Positions 1 through 8,195 of a DNA stretch of 64,000 nucleotides are shown piece after piece (the first letter of the stretch is position 1; the number at the start of each line of letters is the position of its first letter). The DNA lies in contig NZ_LQZQ01000003.1 in the NCBI RefSeq assembly GCF_001593005.1, positions 156,657-220,656 on the forward strand, written 5' to 3'. The stretch is from Roseivirga ehrenbergii (GTDB lineage Bacteria; Bacteroidota; Bacteroidia; Cytophagales; Cyclobacteriaceae). Position numbers and translations under genes: made by a program. The notes under the pieces were generated by a model. The model saw only the letters and a list, made by a program, of their open reading frames with translations, ran no database searches and was not told where the DNA came from.

Positions 1-614
1 CCTGCACACTCTTCACCATCCGACATCCCAATGCAATTTGCCATTAAAATATTCATGGAATAGCGTTTGGCAATATTGGCCAATTCTGTTCTAGCTTTGT
101 TAATTCCGCTCTTGAATTTGGCTACGCTGGCTATGTAAAGTCTGGCCCCATTTTGAAAAGCCTTTTCAGAATGCTCAGGAATTGAAATTTCATAGCAAAT
201 GGCCAATGCGATCTTTTGGCTATTAAGCTGTAGTATCAATGAGTTATTGCCAGAAATGAAATAAGGTAATTCATCAGCATGTAAATGGCCTTTAGAGTAA
301 ACTTGAATAGATTGATTCGGTTGGAATAGAATCATACTAATAGCGATGCCTTGGCTAGTTTTAATCGGTGCGCCAACTCCAATGGTAATGTTTTTTTCGC
401 TGCTGGCTTCTTGAAAGACGGTCAGTCGAGCATCGTCTTTTGAAATTGCTAGAGTATTGGCTAGGGTGGGTTCGTAACCTGTAAGTGAAAGCTCTGGAAA
501 TATGATAAGTTCTACGCCTTGTTCAATTGCCAGGCTGACCAGTTTTAGGTGCTGGATAATATTCTTTTCTATAGTGCCCGTAAAGGGTTTTGTTTGGGCA
601 ACGCAAATTTTCAT
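1..614 (-). CDS. Carbon-nitrogen hydrolase (nitrilase superfamily), 3' end cut by window
   Basis: The reverse strand from an ATG at 614 reads open to the window edge, giving about 204 residues of a nitrilase-fold amidohydrolase. The full Glu-Lys-Cys triad of the superfamily is visible: E41 in IIFPELSLTGYEP, K108 in VYSKGHLHADE, and C140 in LAICYEIS. Members hydrolyse carbon-nitrogen bonds in amides or nitriles in the cytoplasm. The substrate cannot be read from the sequence. CYE in place of the more usual CYD is a minor variation. The C-terminal part (about 60 residues in typical members) lies outside the window. It is transcribed divergently from the thioredoxin gene at 745. The omega-amidase at 53428 is a separate, more distant member of the superfamily. 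Confidence 0.85.
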   Translation of the reverse strand, partial: MKICVAQTKPFTGTIEKNIIQHLKLVSLAIEQGVELIIFPELSLTGYEPTLANTLAISKDDARLTVFQEASSEKNITIGVGAPIKTSQGIAISMILFQPNQSIQVYSKGHLHADELPYFISGNNSLILQLNSQKIALAICYEISIPEHSEKAFQNGARLYIASVAKFKSGINKARTELANIAKRYSMNILMANCIGMSDGEECA

Positions 615-744
615 TGTTCGGAACCGGGAGCCGGGAGTTGTGAAACCTGATTCAATATAGTGTTTCAGATCATTCTTTCAGTGCTTTGCTAGGGAACAAA
701 TCTTCAGAAAGAGGGGTTTTGAACATGACAAAAGAAGCGATATT

Positions 745-1044
745 ATGAAAGGGGAATTTGAAAGTCTAGTATCACAAGATACTCCTGTATTGGTAGATTT
801 TTATGCAGATTGGTGTGGGCCTTGTCAGGCCATGGCGCCAGTTTTAAAAGAGGTAGCAAAGGAACACGAAGGGAAAGTTAAAATCATAAAAATTGATGTA
901 GACAAAAACCAACCTTTGGCCCAAAAATTTGGTGTTAGAAGTATACCTACTTTTATTCTTTTTAAAAATGGAGAACTGATCTGGCGAAAAGGGGGTATGA
1001 TGACAAGTAGAGAGTTGTCTAGTCTTATTTTGAAGGAAGCTTAA
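745..1044 (+). CDS. Thioredoxin family protein
   Basis: A 99-residue single-domain thioredoxin. The redox motif WCGPC lies at about residues 23-27 and the cis-proline loop (RSIPTF) at about residue 66. The length matches a complete cytoplasmic thioredoxin, and there is no signal peptide, so it should act as a general disulfide reductase in the cytoplasm. An upstream ATG at 725 is in another frame and stops after seven codons, so the ATG at 745 is the start. It stands alone between the divergent hydrolase and the desaturase. Whether it is the main trxA of the cell cannot be told from one window. Confidence 0.92.
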   Translation: MKGEFESLVSQDTPVLVDFYADWCGPCQAMAPVLKEVAKEHEGKVKIIKIDVDKNQPLAQKFGVRSIPTFILFKNGELIWRKGGMMTSRELSSLILKEA

Positions 1045-1361
1045 ACCTGAATTTTTTGTCAATTTCGGCTTTGAAAACAGCAAAATGAATTTGCTTAATT
1101 TTAAATATAATCTAGTTTGTACGGGATTATTTTAGCTTTAAATGGATGTATCATTTTTAAGTGTATTTAATTTGAACGGAATCTAACATTAGTGACTGAG
1201 CCATTTTCTGGTTTTTAATATGGTAAATGTATTTTAATGTCTGCTATATGGTATTCGACAGCTAAAAAATTCGTAGCTTAGGCGATAACCGTTGCTTCGG
1301 GGACTTAACTAAACTATATGTCCGACAACTCTCCGGTCTAGCCTAGAGATTAAATTAGCCT
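1045..1361. other. Intergenic region, nothing firmly recognised
   Basis: This 317-bp gap between thioredoxin and the desaturase has no open frame of note. The 100 bases before the desaturase start are richer in G and C than the preceding AT-rich part and contain several short complementary stretches, so a structured leader is possible. No known riboswitch or small-RNA core was recognised. Confidence 0.3.
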
Positions 1362-2519
1362 ATGAATCCAAATGCCTCAGAGCACAATACTGCCCCTCCT
1401 AAAAAAAAGTTTCAGAAAGTAATCTTCGATAAATTAACCCAAGAGGGTTTTCAAAAGGATGTTAGTGATCGAGTAGATAATTATTTTTCCACGAATGAGA
1501 TATCTAAAAATGCGAATAGCGAAATGGTTTTTAAAACCATTTGGATTTTAGCAGGCTGGATAGCTACCTATGCTTTGGTAGTCTCGGGCTTAGTGAGTCC
1601 TATTGGCATGCTCCTTTTGGCTTTAGCGCATGGTTTCTTTTCTGCCATGATCGGTTTAAACATTGCTCATGATGCGATTCATGGATCTTATACAAGTAAC
1701 CAAAAATTGAATGAACGTTTAGGTTTAACATTCAATTTCATTGGTGCTAATGATTATGTTTGGAAGATCAGTCATAATATTGTGCATCATACTTACACGA
1801 ACATTCCTGAACATGATGGAGATATTGAGCAACCCCCAATTTTAAGACTTCAACCTAATCAAGACTTATGGTGGGTACATCGCTTTCAACACATTTATGC
1901 CTATTTCTTATATAGTTTGGCTACGGTGTCTTGGTTTTTCGTGAAAGATTATAAGAAGTTTTTTCAGCACCAGATCGGGGGACATTACCGAAAGACTTTT
2001 CCTAAAAAGGAGATTTTCAGATTGTTTTTTTATAAGGCATTATACTATACTGTGTTTCTTGTGATTCCAATTATAGTAATTGATTTGCCTTGGTACTGGG
2101 TTGTTTTCGGTTTTATTGCCGGACGTTTATTAGAAGGCTTTACAGTGGCGGTAATCTTTATGCTGGCGCATATTATTGAAGGAACTTCTTTTCCTGAGCC
2201 TAAGAAGGATGGGAAAATTGGAATGTCATGGGCTGATTTACAAATGCATACGACAGCAAATTTTGCCATTAAAAATAGGGTGGTAAACTACCTTTTCGGA
2301 GGATTGAACTTCCAAATTGAACATCACCTCTTCCCGAAAGTCTGTCATGTACATTACCCTAAAATCGCTGAAATCGTAAAACAAACAGCAAAGGAGCATA
2401 ACCTTCCTTATGTAGAGCATGAAACTTTCTTCGGTGCTGTAGCTTCTCATACCCGTTTTTTAAAGCAATTTGGTACCACCCCAAAGGGTGTTTTAGTACC
2501 TAGAGTGATGAATGCCTAA
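1362..2519 (+). CDS. Fatty acid desaturase
   Basis: A 385-residue membrane-bound di-iron desaturase. The three histidine boxes of the family are present: HDAIH at 103-107, HNIVHH at 138-143 and QIEHH at 318-322. Hydrophobic segments flank the boxes (about 58-100 and 215-260). These enzymes use O2 and electrons from a ferredoxin or cytochrome to insert a cis double bond into acyl chains of lipids or acyl-CoA, adjusting membrane fluidity. There is no fused cytochrome b5 domain, so an external electron donor is needed. The Q in the third box also occurs in front-end desaturases, so the position of the double bond is not predictable. A likely terminator follows directly. Confidence 0.9.
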   Translation: MNPNASEHNTAPPKKKFQKVIFDKLTQEGFQKDVSDRVDNYFSTNEISKNANSEMVFKTIWILAGWIATYALVVSGLVSPIGMLLLALAHGFFSAMIGLNIAHDAIHGSYTSNQKLNERLGLTFNFIGANDYVWKISHNIVHHTYTNIPEHDGDIEQPPILRLQPNQDLWWVHRFQHIYAYFLYSLATVSWFFVKDYKKFFQHQIGGHYRKTFPKKEIFRLFFYKALYYTVFLVIPIIVIDLPWYWVVFGFIAGRLLEGFTVAVIFMLAHIIEGTSFPEPKKDGKIGMSWADLQMHTTANFAIKNRVVNYLFGGLNFQIEHHLFPKVCHVHYPKIAEIVKQTAKEHNLPYVEHETFFGAVASHTRFLKQFGTTPKGVLVPRVMNA

Positions 2520-2541
2520 GCTTTAGATTAAAGAATTTTTG

Positions 2542-2576
2542 AACCTCGTTAGTCATTTTGGTTATCGGGGTTTTTT
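2542..2576 (+). terminator. Rho-independent terminator after the desaturase
   Basis: AACCTCG and CGGGGTT can pair (one G-T pair) around a loop of about 17 bases and are followed by six T residues. It lies 23 bp after the desaturase stop. Confidence 0.65.
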
Positions 2577-2601
2577 GTTTTCAATCAATGATTGTTGATT
2601 C

Positions 2602-2632
2602 ATTGAAAATTGATTTTGCTGCTCTACATTTG
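2602..2632 (+). promoter_or_regulatory. Bacteroidota-type promoter for the GNAT gene
   Basis: TACATTTG at 2625-2632 matches the phylum -7 consensus TAnnTTTG exactly. Nineteen bases upstream is ATTG (2602-2605), one base off the -33 consensus TTTG. Transcription would start near 2639, giving a leader of about 25 bases before the GTG start at 2665. Confidence 0.5.
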
Positions 2633-2664
2633 CATATAATTAAACCTCCTTAGCTCATTTAATT

Positions 2665-3153
2665 GTGCCCGAAGAATCCTCCAATCCATGCCAAGAAATC
2701 ATTGATATTTCTGATGCCCCTGAGTTATTTTTTGAAATGCTTCCTGACGATTGGAAGTTAGAATTAAAATCGAACTGGGAAGAATTTAGGCCAGCAGTGA
2801 AGATATATGACATTAAGCAGGGTGAAGAGCTAATTGGTGGGGGCTTGGTTTTTTCTGCTCATACCTCAGAAACAGACAACTACCCTCCAATAGCTGAATA
2901 CTATTTCGATAATGGATATTTATACATTGGATACCTTTGGGTAGCTGAGAAATTTAGGGGGCGAAGCCTCGGTGATTTTTGGCTGAAATCTATTTTTGAA
3001 ATGTATCCTAACAATCCATTTTGGCTTTCCATAGAAGACGCTGGGCTGGCTAGATTCTATTTAAAAAACGGATTCACGCTTGAAAGAGAAGTGATCTACT
3101 CAGGAGGAAAGGATTGGATATATGTCAGGAAATCGGATTCTGAAGTGATATAA
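2665..3153 (+). CDS. GNAT family N-acetyltransferase
   Basis: A 162-residue protein with the acetyl-CoA binding motif A of the GNAT fold: the beta-strand IGYLWVAEKFRG followed by RGRSLGDFW (about residues 93-109), and a C-terminal FYLKNGF motif typical of the family. It starts with GTG at 2665; no in-frame ATG lies upstream before a stop. GNAT enzymes move an acetyl group from acetyl-CoA to an amine on a small molecule or protein. The acceptor is unknown. It has its own promoter and is followed by a degenerate two-hairpin repeat. Confidence 0.8.
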   Translation: MPEESSNPCQEIIDISDAPELFFEMLPDDWKLELKSNWEEFRPAVKIYDIKQGEELIGGGLVFSAHTSETDNYPPIAEYYFDNGYLYIGYLWVAEKFRGRSLGDFWLKSIFEMYPNNPFWLSIEDAGLARFYLKNGFTLEREVIYSGGKDWIYVRKSDSEVI

Positions 3154-3179
3154 TATCTTGCCCAAAAGCAGGAGTCTCC

Positions 3180-3281
3180 TGCCTTTGTTGGGGTTGTCCC
3201 TAATAAGCCGGATACGCTTAAAAACATCCTTTTCTTACTTAAAGAAGCTCAGTGGCTAGTACTGAAAGTCCAAAGTTGGAG
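3180..3281 (+). repeat. Degenerate copy of the two-hairpin REP-like element
   Basis: The stretch matches the element seen intact at 18051-18184: a TTTGTTGGGGTTG start, then the conserved middle with CATCCTTTTCTTA and TGGCTAGTACTGAAAGT. The second hairpin is missing. It sits between the convergent ends of the GNAT gene and the lipoprotein gene. Confidence 0.6.
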
Positions 3282-3284
3282 TGT

Positions 3285-3896
3285 CTATCTGGTTTCAAAC
3301 GGAATCAACAACCCGTCTTTTGTGAGGGTTTTCATAATCTTTCTAGCCGTGGTTGTTTTGCCATAACCATCCTTTAGTCCGCCTATTGTTATACCGTTAC
3401 CCGAAGATAATTTCATTGTACTAGTCCAAATCGTGCTCATAGTTCGGTAATCTGTAAGTGTCAACTCTAGCTCTAGTTTTGTTTGACTTGCACTTATTGT
3501 TCCGCCTACCCACATTGAGCCGTTATAGGTTGGTGGAGAGCTAAAAGAAGGAGTATCATATGCGCGAGTTTGTCTAATCTCCAAAAGCCAATCTGTATCA
3601 AAATTTTTGTTCAAGTACTTGAGCATTGAAGTGTCTCTTTTAGCCGGAGATGGAAACGAAAACTTAGATTTGAGGTGAATGTTTCTTAATCCGAACTCCT
3701 TATATAGTTCTTCCGATAGTCCTTCTGAGAATGCCTTAAAAGGAACCTCTGATTCGATGATGAGTAATATTCTATTTATCTCACCTGTATAATTATTTAT
3801 GATAGTACTTTTTGTGTTGGTGCCGACACAACTTAGAGTTAGTAGACAAGAGAAGAGCAGGAGAAAAAAATGAAATTTGGGTTTATTGTGTAACAT
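3285..3896 (-). CDS. Putative lipoprotein, family with 20936-21529
   Basis: About 203 residues from the ATG at 3896. This start puts a lipoprotein signal directly at the N-terminus (MLHNKPKFHFFLLLFSCLLTLSC), with the lipobox cysteine at residue 23; a longer frame from 3953 would bury the signal. The mature part is of unknown function. It is a clear relative of the 197-residue lipoprotein at 20936-21529: both end in a G(G/D)LKDG-G motif, a T(T/A)ARKI helix and a DGL-IP tail. The protein is probably anchored in the outer or inner membrane. The gene is convergent with the GNAT gene and flanked on both sides by REP-like elements, as is its relative. Confidence 0.7.
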   Translation of the reverse strand: MLHNKPKFHFFLLLFSCLLTLSCVGTNTKSTIINNYTGEINRILLIIESEVPFKAFSEGLSEELYKEFGLRNIHLKSKFSFPSPAKRDTSMLKYLNKNFDTDWLLEIRQTRAYDTPSFSSPPTYNGSMWVGGTISASQTKLELELTLTDYRTMSTIWTSTMKLSSGNGITIGGLKDGYGKTTTARKIMKTLTKDGLLIPFETR

Positions 3897-4071
3897 ATTT
3901 TTTTTAAAGGATATTGAAATAGGGGTTGCTCCTATGACTGCGTCACTTTTCAAAAGTAAGTATATTATACTAATAGATTCTATTTTGTGTTATAATAGTT
4001 CTCTATAAATGTATTATACGGGTATGACTGTTGAATTCATATCATTAACGTATCTTAATCTATCTATTTAT

Positions 4072-4206
4072 GCCCATGTTGGGGTTGTCTCCAGCAAGGA
4101 GGATGGGGTCAAAACAGCCTTTTATTACCAATAGAAAGCTCTTTGCCCAGTACTGAAAGTCCAAAGCCCTAGGCGGTTTGTGGCTGATAACACCCACAAA
4201 GGCAGA
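4072..4206 (+). repeat. Two-hairpin REP-like element
   Basis: A nearly full copy (about 135 bp) of the element at 18051-18184. The first hairpin is degenerate (ATGTTGGGGTTGTCTCCAGCAAG is cut here into TGTTGGGG and CTCCAGCA arms). The second is good: TTTGTGG and CCCACAAA arms around CTGATAACA. It ends 29 bp from the stop of the methyltransferase gene. It accounts for most of the gap 3897-4234; the rest is AT-rich and featureless. Confidence 0.75.
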
Positions 4207-4234
4207 GGGTAGCTCATCGAAAAGGGAGCTAAAA

Positions 4235-5854
4235 TTAACCTTCTCCCTTAAAAAGATTTACCGTTACCGTAGCTAAATCGGAATTCGGGAATTTCCTGAA
4301 TTTTGAAGGGTCTTGGTATAAACCAGCCTCGGCTAATATTTTAACAAACACATCAACCTCAACGATGTATTGGTCTGAAAAACCGTGTGTGGCATCATAG
4401 GCCGTGGCAGAAGTCCTACCTAAGTTCTTAGCTACTAAATCCGGAGCAACAGTGTGTAATTCGATTAATAACAGACCAAATTTTTCTACGTAAGGTGTCC
4501 ATTTGGTGAAGTGCTCTAATAGTGAGTCTTCCACCAAATTATTGTTGATGCGTTTTCCTTCAAAAGCAAAAGCTCCTGTCGAGTTGCTGACCCTATTTTT
4601 GTTAATGTGGGTTGGCATTTCCCAAATTCTGTTGTGGTCTAAGAATGTTCTCATATTCAAAAGTTCGCCAAGATCAACCCCGTAATTTTCTTTTAGGTCT
4701 TTGGCCAGTAATGCCGGTTGACCAATATCTCCCCAAATTACTTTTGCCCAAATATCCGCTTGAATTAGATTGGCCTTCGTAATTTTTAATGCCGCTTCAT
4801 TATAATCTACCCCAACCAGAATGAGTGGGTGTTCATCGAGCATTTTACCCCTTAGGGTTTGTTGCTCAATTACATCAAATAAGTGCTGAAGGAAGGCGCC
4901 ATTTCCACAGCCCATATCTAGAATACCTTTCGGCTGCTGCTCAATAGGTTTGTTGAATAGCTCAACAATAATTTCGTCAACCACTTTGAAATAACCCGAA
5001 TGCGCACCACCACTGCCCCAAACATTCATGGCGCGGTCTACATGGTTTTCAGGCTCGCCTGGTTTAGTTTCCTTGAGCACTTTTGGGTTCCCGAAAATCA
5101 AGTCTTCCAATTTCCTGAAAGTAGGAATGTAGGATACTGTAACACCATAGGCACTTGCCCTTTTGGCATAGAAGAGGCCCGTTTCGGTGAATTCGTAATT
5201 ACCATTGACTTCTGTAAACCAGCCTAAATAGGTAAAGATATCGAGGAGCTTCTTGAAGTTTTTAGTGTCTTTATGGAATTCCTCAGGTCTAAATTTCGCC
5301 TCCATAAAGTACTTATGGAACATGCCGTTCATACTCATATGCACAATGCTTGGCCCGATCAAAATACCTTCAATATGAGCTAGAATCTGCTCTTGAACAG
5401 CTTTTTCTATTGGGTACTCAGAAAATCTGATGTCGTAATTTTGCTTAAAATTCTCAAAAATCTTCTCCAGCAATCGGAACGGTTCCACCTCAAATTTTCT
5501 AGGGTGAAAGTTCTCTGAAAACTTCAAAAGCTCAACTACTTCTTTGTAGAGGTCGATATAAGGAAATGCCAGAACTCCTTTATCGGTAATAGCATAAGTG
5601 ATTTTATCTTTTGCGTTATCCACCGTTTGGGTTAACCAGCCTTGCGAAGCCAGAAGCCGAAGCCCAACATTCAAATAACCTTCGTTTGCCTTAAACCTTT
5701 GGGTAAGTTTTTCCAGCGATGCTTCTTTATGCTCTAGAAAGTATTGAAGCACTCCTTTCTCTTTTAACACATAGGCGGTTGGGGCTGTGCCGATACCATC
5801 TAAATGTTGAAATAATCTGCTGCGTAATTGATTTTGAGATTCTTTAGAGAGCAT
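4235..5854 (-). CDS. Class I SAM-dependent methyltransferase with winged-helix domains
   Basis: A 539-residue protein. The methyltransferase motif I is LDMGCGNGAF at 312-321, and later motifs follow (an acidic LVGVDYNE loop near 348, LLLIELHTV near 460). The first 300 residues are unusual: two segments look like winged-helix units (about 35-97 and 183-235), each with a helix, a GW(L/F)T turn, and a Y-(I/F)T--G wing. In small-molecule O-methyltransferases one such domain serves as dimerisation module; here it appears doubled. The substrate is unknown and no biosynthetic cluster surrounds it. It is transcribed alone, divergent from nothing close, with a REP-like element at its 3' side. Confidence 0.75.
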   Translation of the reverse strand: MLSKESQNQLRSRLFQHLDGIGTAPTAYVLKEKGVLQYFLEHKEASLEKLTQRFKANEGYLNVGLRLLASQGWLTQTVDNAKDKITYAITDKGVLAFPYIDLYKEVVELLKFSENFHPRKFEVEPFRLLEKIFENFKQNYDIRFSEYPIEKAVQEQILAHIEGILIGPSIVHMSMNGMFHKYFMEAKFRPEEFHKDTKNFKKLLDIFTYLGWFTEVNGNYEFTETGLFYAKRASAYGVTVSYIPTFRKLEDLIFGNPKVLKETKPGEPENHVDRAMNVWGSGGAHSGYFKVVDEIIVELFNKPIEQQPKGILDMGCGNGAFLQHLFDVIEQQTLRGKMLDEHPLILVGVDYNEAALKITKANLIQADIWAKVIWGDIGQPALLAKDLKENYGVDLGELLNMRTFLDHNRIWEMPTHINKNRVSNSTGAFAFEGKRINNNLVEDSLLEHFTKWTPYVEKFGLLLIELHTVAPDLVAKNLGRTSATAYDATHGFSDQYIVEVDVFVKILAEAGLYQDPSKFRKFPNSDLATVTVNLFKGEG

Positions 5855-6024
5855 AGTTGAAGCTTTTTCTTTTGTTCACGAAGATACATTTCTATCTGTA
5901 TTTGGCGTGTTTTGAGGTTGTTTTATTTCCCCTTCTTCTTGGTAGTTTCACCAAAACAACGAGATACTTCATTTCAACAAATGATGGACTAACAGCTAAT
6001 AGTAAGAGAAAGTGTAAAGAAGTT

Positions 6025-6735
6025 TCAATGGCTAATCTCATCATAGTAGGCTATCATCTTAATCAAGTCAGCTTTCTTTCTGAAGCTTAGCAGATTGCTT
6101 TTAATGTACTTTTTTAATTCATCCTTTTTATCCGAATGTATCTCATAGAAGGTCCCTTTAGTCAAAGGGACGATATTACCTTCATAGTCAATCATCAAGA
6201 AGAAGCTGGTTTTTCTTGATGATCGTTTTTGCATTGGGTCTTCTACTGATACAAAGGAGTCACTATTTAAATTTGGCTTGTATTTAACTTTTGTTTGAAT
6301 AGGAATGTCATATCCGGTCAAAGTTGGAGGGCCTACTCCCATGGGAACCATAGGGCTAACGTTATAGCTAGTGCCCTCAGTTATGGCTTTATGTCTTATG
6401 AACAAGCTGTAGTGGTTGTTACTTTGGTAAAGTAACTCAGCAAGAATAACCTTTACACCAGTATGTTGAGATTTAATAGCTACTAGCCTGAAATCATGTT
6501 CAAGTTGGCCTTTTTTCAAAAGCATACTCTGAATTTTATTTTCTAAAAAGGTTTCAACCTTGTCTCCTACTTTTACCTGAATCACTCCATAACGAGTATT
6601 GTAGTTTGCTGTTCCTACAATTTCTCGCCCATCAAGAAACTTGACCTTGGCATCATACCATACGTTTTCTTCCTGTCCATTGACTTTGAATATAAAACAG
6701 AGAATAATAATTAAAGTTAGCGCGCTTCTTTCCAT
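6025..6735 (-). CDS. Secreted protein of unknown function
   Basis: About 236 residues from the ATG at 6735, chosen because it starts directly with a Sec signal peptide (MERSALTLIIILCFIFKVNGQ, cleavage near residue 20). The mature part begins with an alternating strand pattern (AKVKFLDGREIVGTANY, then VGDKVETFLENKIQ) that resembles a small beta-barrel, and ends with a charged helical segment (KKDELKKYIKSN, FRKKADLIKMIAYY). I do not recognise the family. It is probably periplasmic or outer-membrane associated. No obvious functional partner is adjacent. Confidence 0.6.
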   Translation of the reverse strand: MERSALTLIIILCFIFKVNGQEENVWYDAKVKFLDGREIVGTANYNTRYGVIQVKVGDKVETFLENKIQSMLLKKGQLEHDFRLVAIKSQHTGVKVILAELLYQSNNHYSLFIRHKAITEGTSYNVSPMVPMGVGPPTLTGYDIPIQTKVKYKPNLNSDSFVSVEDPMQKRSSRKTSFFLMIDYEGNIVPLTKGTFYEIHSDKKDELKKYIKSNLLSFRKKADLIKMIAYYDEISH

Positions 6736-7039
6736 AAGGGTATTAATTTTTCGTAAAATATTGTTTCCTAATGAAGGGTTCAACAGAATTGATCACTTAT
6801 TCACCATATGCTGTGCAGCGCATATGTATTTACAGAAAGCGTCTGATCTGTTGAGTAATCAACTTATTTTCAGTGCAAGGATAGCGGTCGTATGTCCTTT
6901 TAATTAACGAGAGTATTTGATAGGGTCTAGGCCTTCTTTATACTTCATGATTTAATAATGATCGTACTATGAAAAGTTGATTTGAAAAATGTTGTCCGAA
7001 ATATTTATTCAGTATATATTTAGCGAAATTATATTATAC

Positions 7040-7576
7040 ATGAAAAAAAATCAACTTTTCGTATTGTTAAATTTGCTTGTTACGATCACGGCATTTTCTT
7101 TTCTCTTTTTTAATGGCAATGATCAATTGGTATATGTGGATTCTAATAAACTGCTTTCAGAATACCAAGGAATGGTTGACGCTCAAAATGATTATAAAAA
7201 GCTCTCTTTAGAATGGCAAGCAAGAATTGATACGCTAACAATGGACGTTCAGAATGAACTGAAAAGACACGAAAAAGAAGTTTCTAAAATGACAACAAAG
7301 GAAAAGGGTTTGTCGGAGCAGCTAATTAGATCAAAACAACAACAATTGATTACATATCAAAAGGCCATTCAAGAAAAGGCTGCGCAAGAGGATTCTCAGC
7401 GCACCCAGGCGGTAATAGAAGAAGTAAATGCCTATATAGAAGAATTTGGAAAAAAAAGATCCTATAAAATCATTCTAGGGGCAACTAGTATGGGTAATAT
7501 ATTATATGCTCAAGAAGGAATTGATATTACAGATGAGGTGGTAGAGGGGCTTAATCGCAGGTATCGTGGTGAATAG
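7040..7576 (+). CDS. OmpH/Skp-family periplasmic chaperone
   Basis: About 178 residues from the ATG at 7040. The N-terminus is a membrane/signal segment (LFVLLNLLVTITAFSFLFF), then the OmpH pattern: LVYVDSNKLLSEYQGM, a long charged coiled coil (about 45-120), and the family's C-terminal YKIILGATSMGNILYA plus DITDEVVEGLN. Skp/OmpH trimers hold unfolded outer-membrane or secreted proteins in the periplasm. The cell normally has such genes next to bamA; this extra one overlaps the next gene by 11 bp and leads a five-gene run that encodes two giant YD/RHS proteins. I infer it is a dedicated chaperone for their export. Confidence 0.8.
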   Translation: MKKNQLFVLLNLLVTITAFSFLFFNGNDQLVYVDSNKLLSEYQGMVDAQNDYKKLSLEWQARIDTLTMDVQNELKRHEKEVSKMTTKEKGLSEQLIRSKQQQLITYQKAIQEKAAQEDSQRTQAVIEEVNAYIEEFGKKRSYKIILGATSMGNILYAQEGIDITDEVVEGLNRRYRGE

Positions 7577-8192
7577 CATCAGATTACTTTTAGTATTTGT
7601 GTTGTTGAATATGGTTTCGTCATGCAAACCTCAATCTTATGACGCTGCTGGTTTGAAATCGTTTGTGTTAAAAGAGGATCATGGACTGATGAGGCAGCAT
7701 GAAAGGAAGGGTTATAAACTAATGCTGTATAACAGGCCCACTGATTTATGGGTAGCCCAAGAGTTAAGAGATGACCTACCTACTGATTCTTTAATAACTG
7801 TTTTGAGAAAGAAGTATGACAACTACTTATATTTTATGTTGAATATTTCAATGGAGGGAAAAGAAGCTCTTTATGCCTCGGAGAACTTCGGCACTTTTAG
7901 TAATGTACTTCAGAATTTATCCTTTCGAATGGGAGGCTTTACAGAAATGGTGACTTCTCAGAAAGATACTATTCCTGTTGCCGATTCGCATTATGATAGG
8001 CTCTATGGGCAATCTGGAAACACTTCTGTAATGATTGCCTTTCATAAAGACCAAATAAAAGACACGGATTGGGTGCAGATTAATATTAAAGATATAGGCT
8101 TAGGAACTGGTAGAACTACCTACCGTTTTCAGACCAAGAATTTACTTTCAGTGCCTCAGATAGATTTTTTAAGAAATAGTATAACGCAATAA
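7566..8192 (+). CDS. Putative lipoprotein of the RHS operon
   Basis: A 208-residue protein from a GTG start that overlaps the preceding gene by 11 bp. It opens with a lipoprotein signal (LLLVFVLLNMVSSC, cysteine near residue 19). The mature part has no family I can name; it contains a possible strand-rich core (YLYFMLNISMEG, NTSVMIAFHKDQ) and ends with an alternating DWVQINIKDIGLG segment. The stop is only 3 bp before the first giant RHS gene, so the genes are almost certainly cotranscribed. A role in docking or displaying the RHS proteins at the membrane is inference from position only. Confidence 0.65.
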   Translation: MVNSIRLLLVFVLLNMVSSCKPQSYDAAGLKSFVLKEDHGLMRQHERKGYKLMLYNRPTDLWVAQELRDDLPTDSLITVLRKKYDNYLYFMLNISMEGKEALYASENFGTFSNVLQNLSFRMGGFTEMVTSQKDTIPVADSHYDRLYGQSGNTSVMIAFHKDQIKDTDWVQINIKDIGLGTGRTTYRFQTKNLLSVPQIDFLRNSITQ

Positions 8193-8195
8193 ATT

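Noticed and set aside
1045..1361. Possible riboswitch or structured RNA before the desaturase
   Set aside because: Some complementary stretches are present but no known core or terminator switch could be aligned by eye; left as an unassigned gap.
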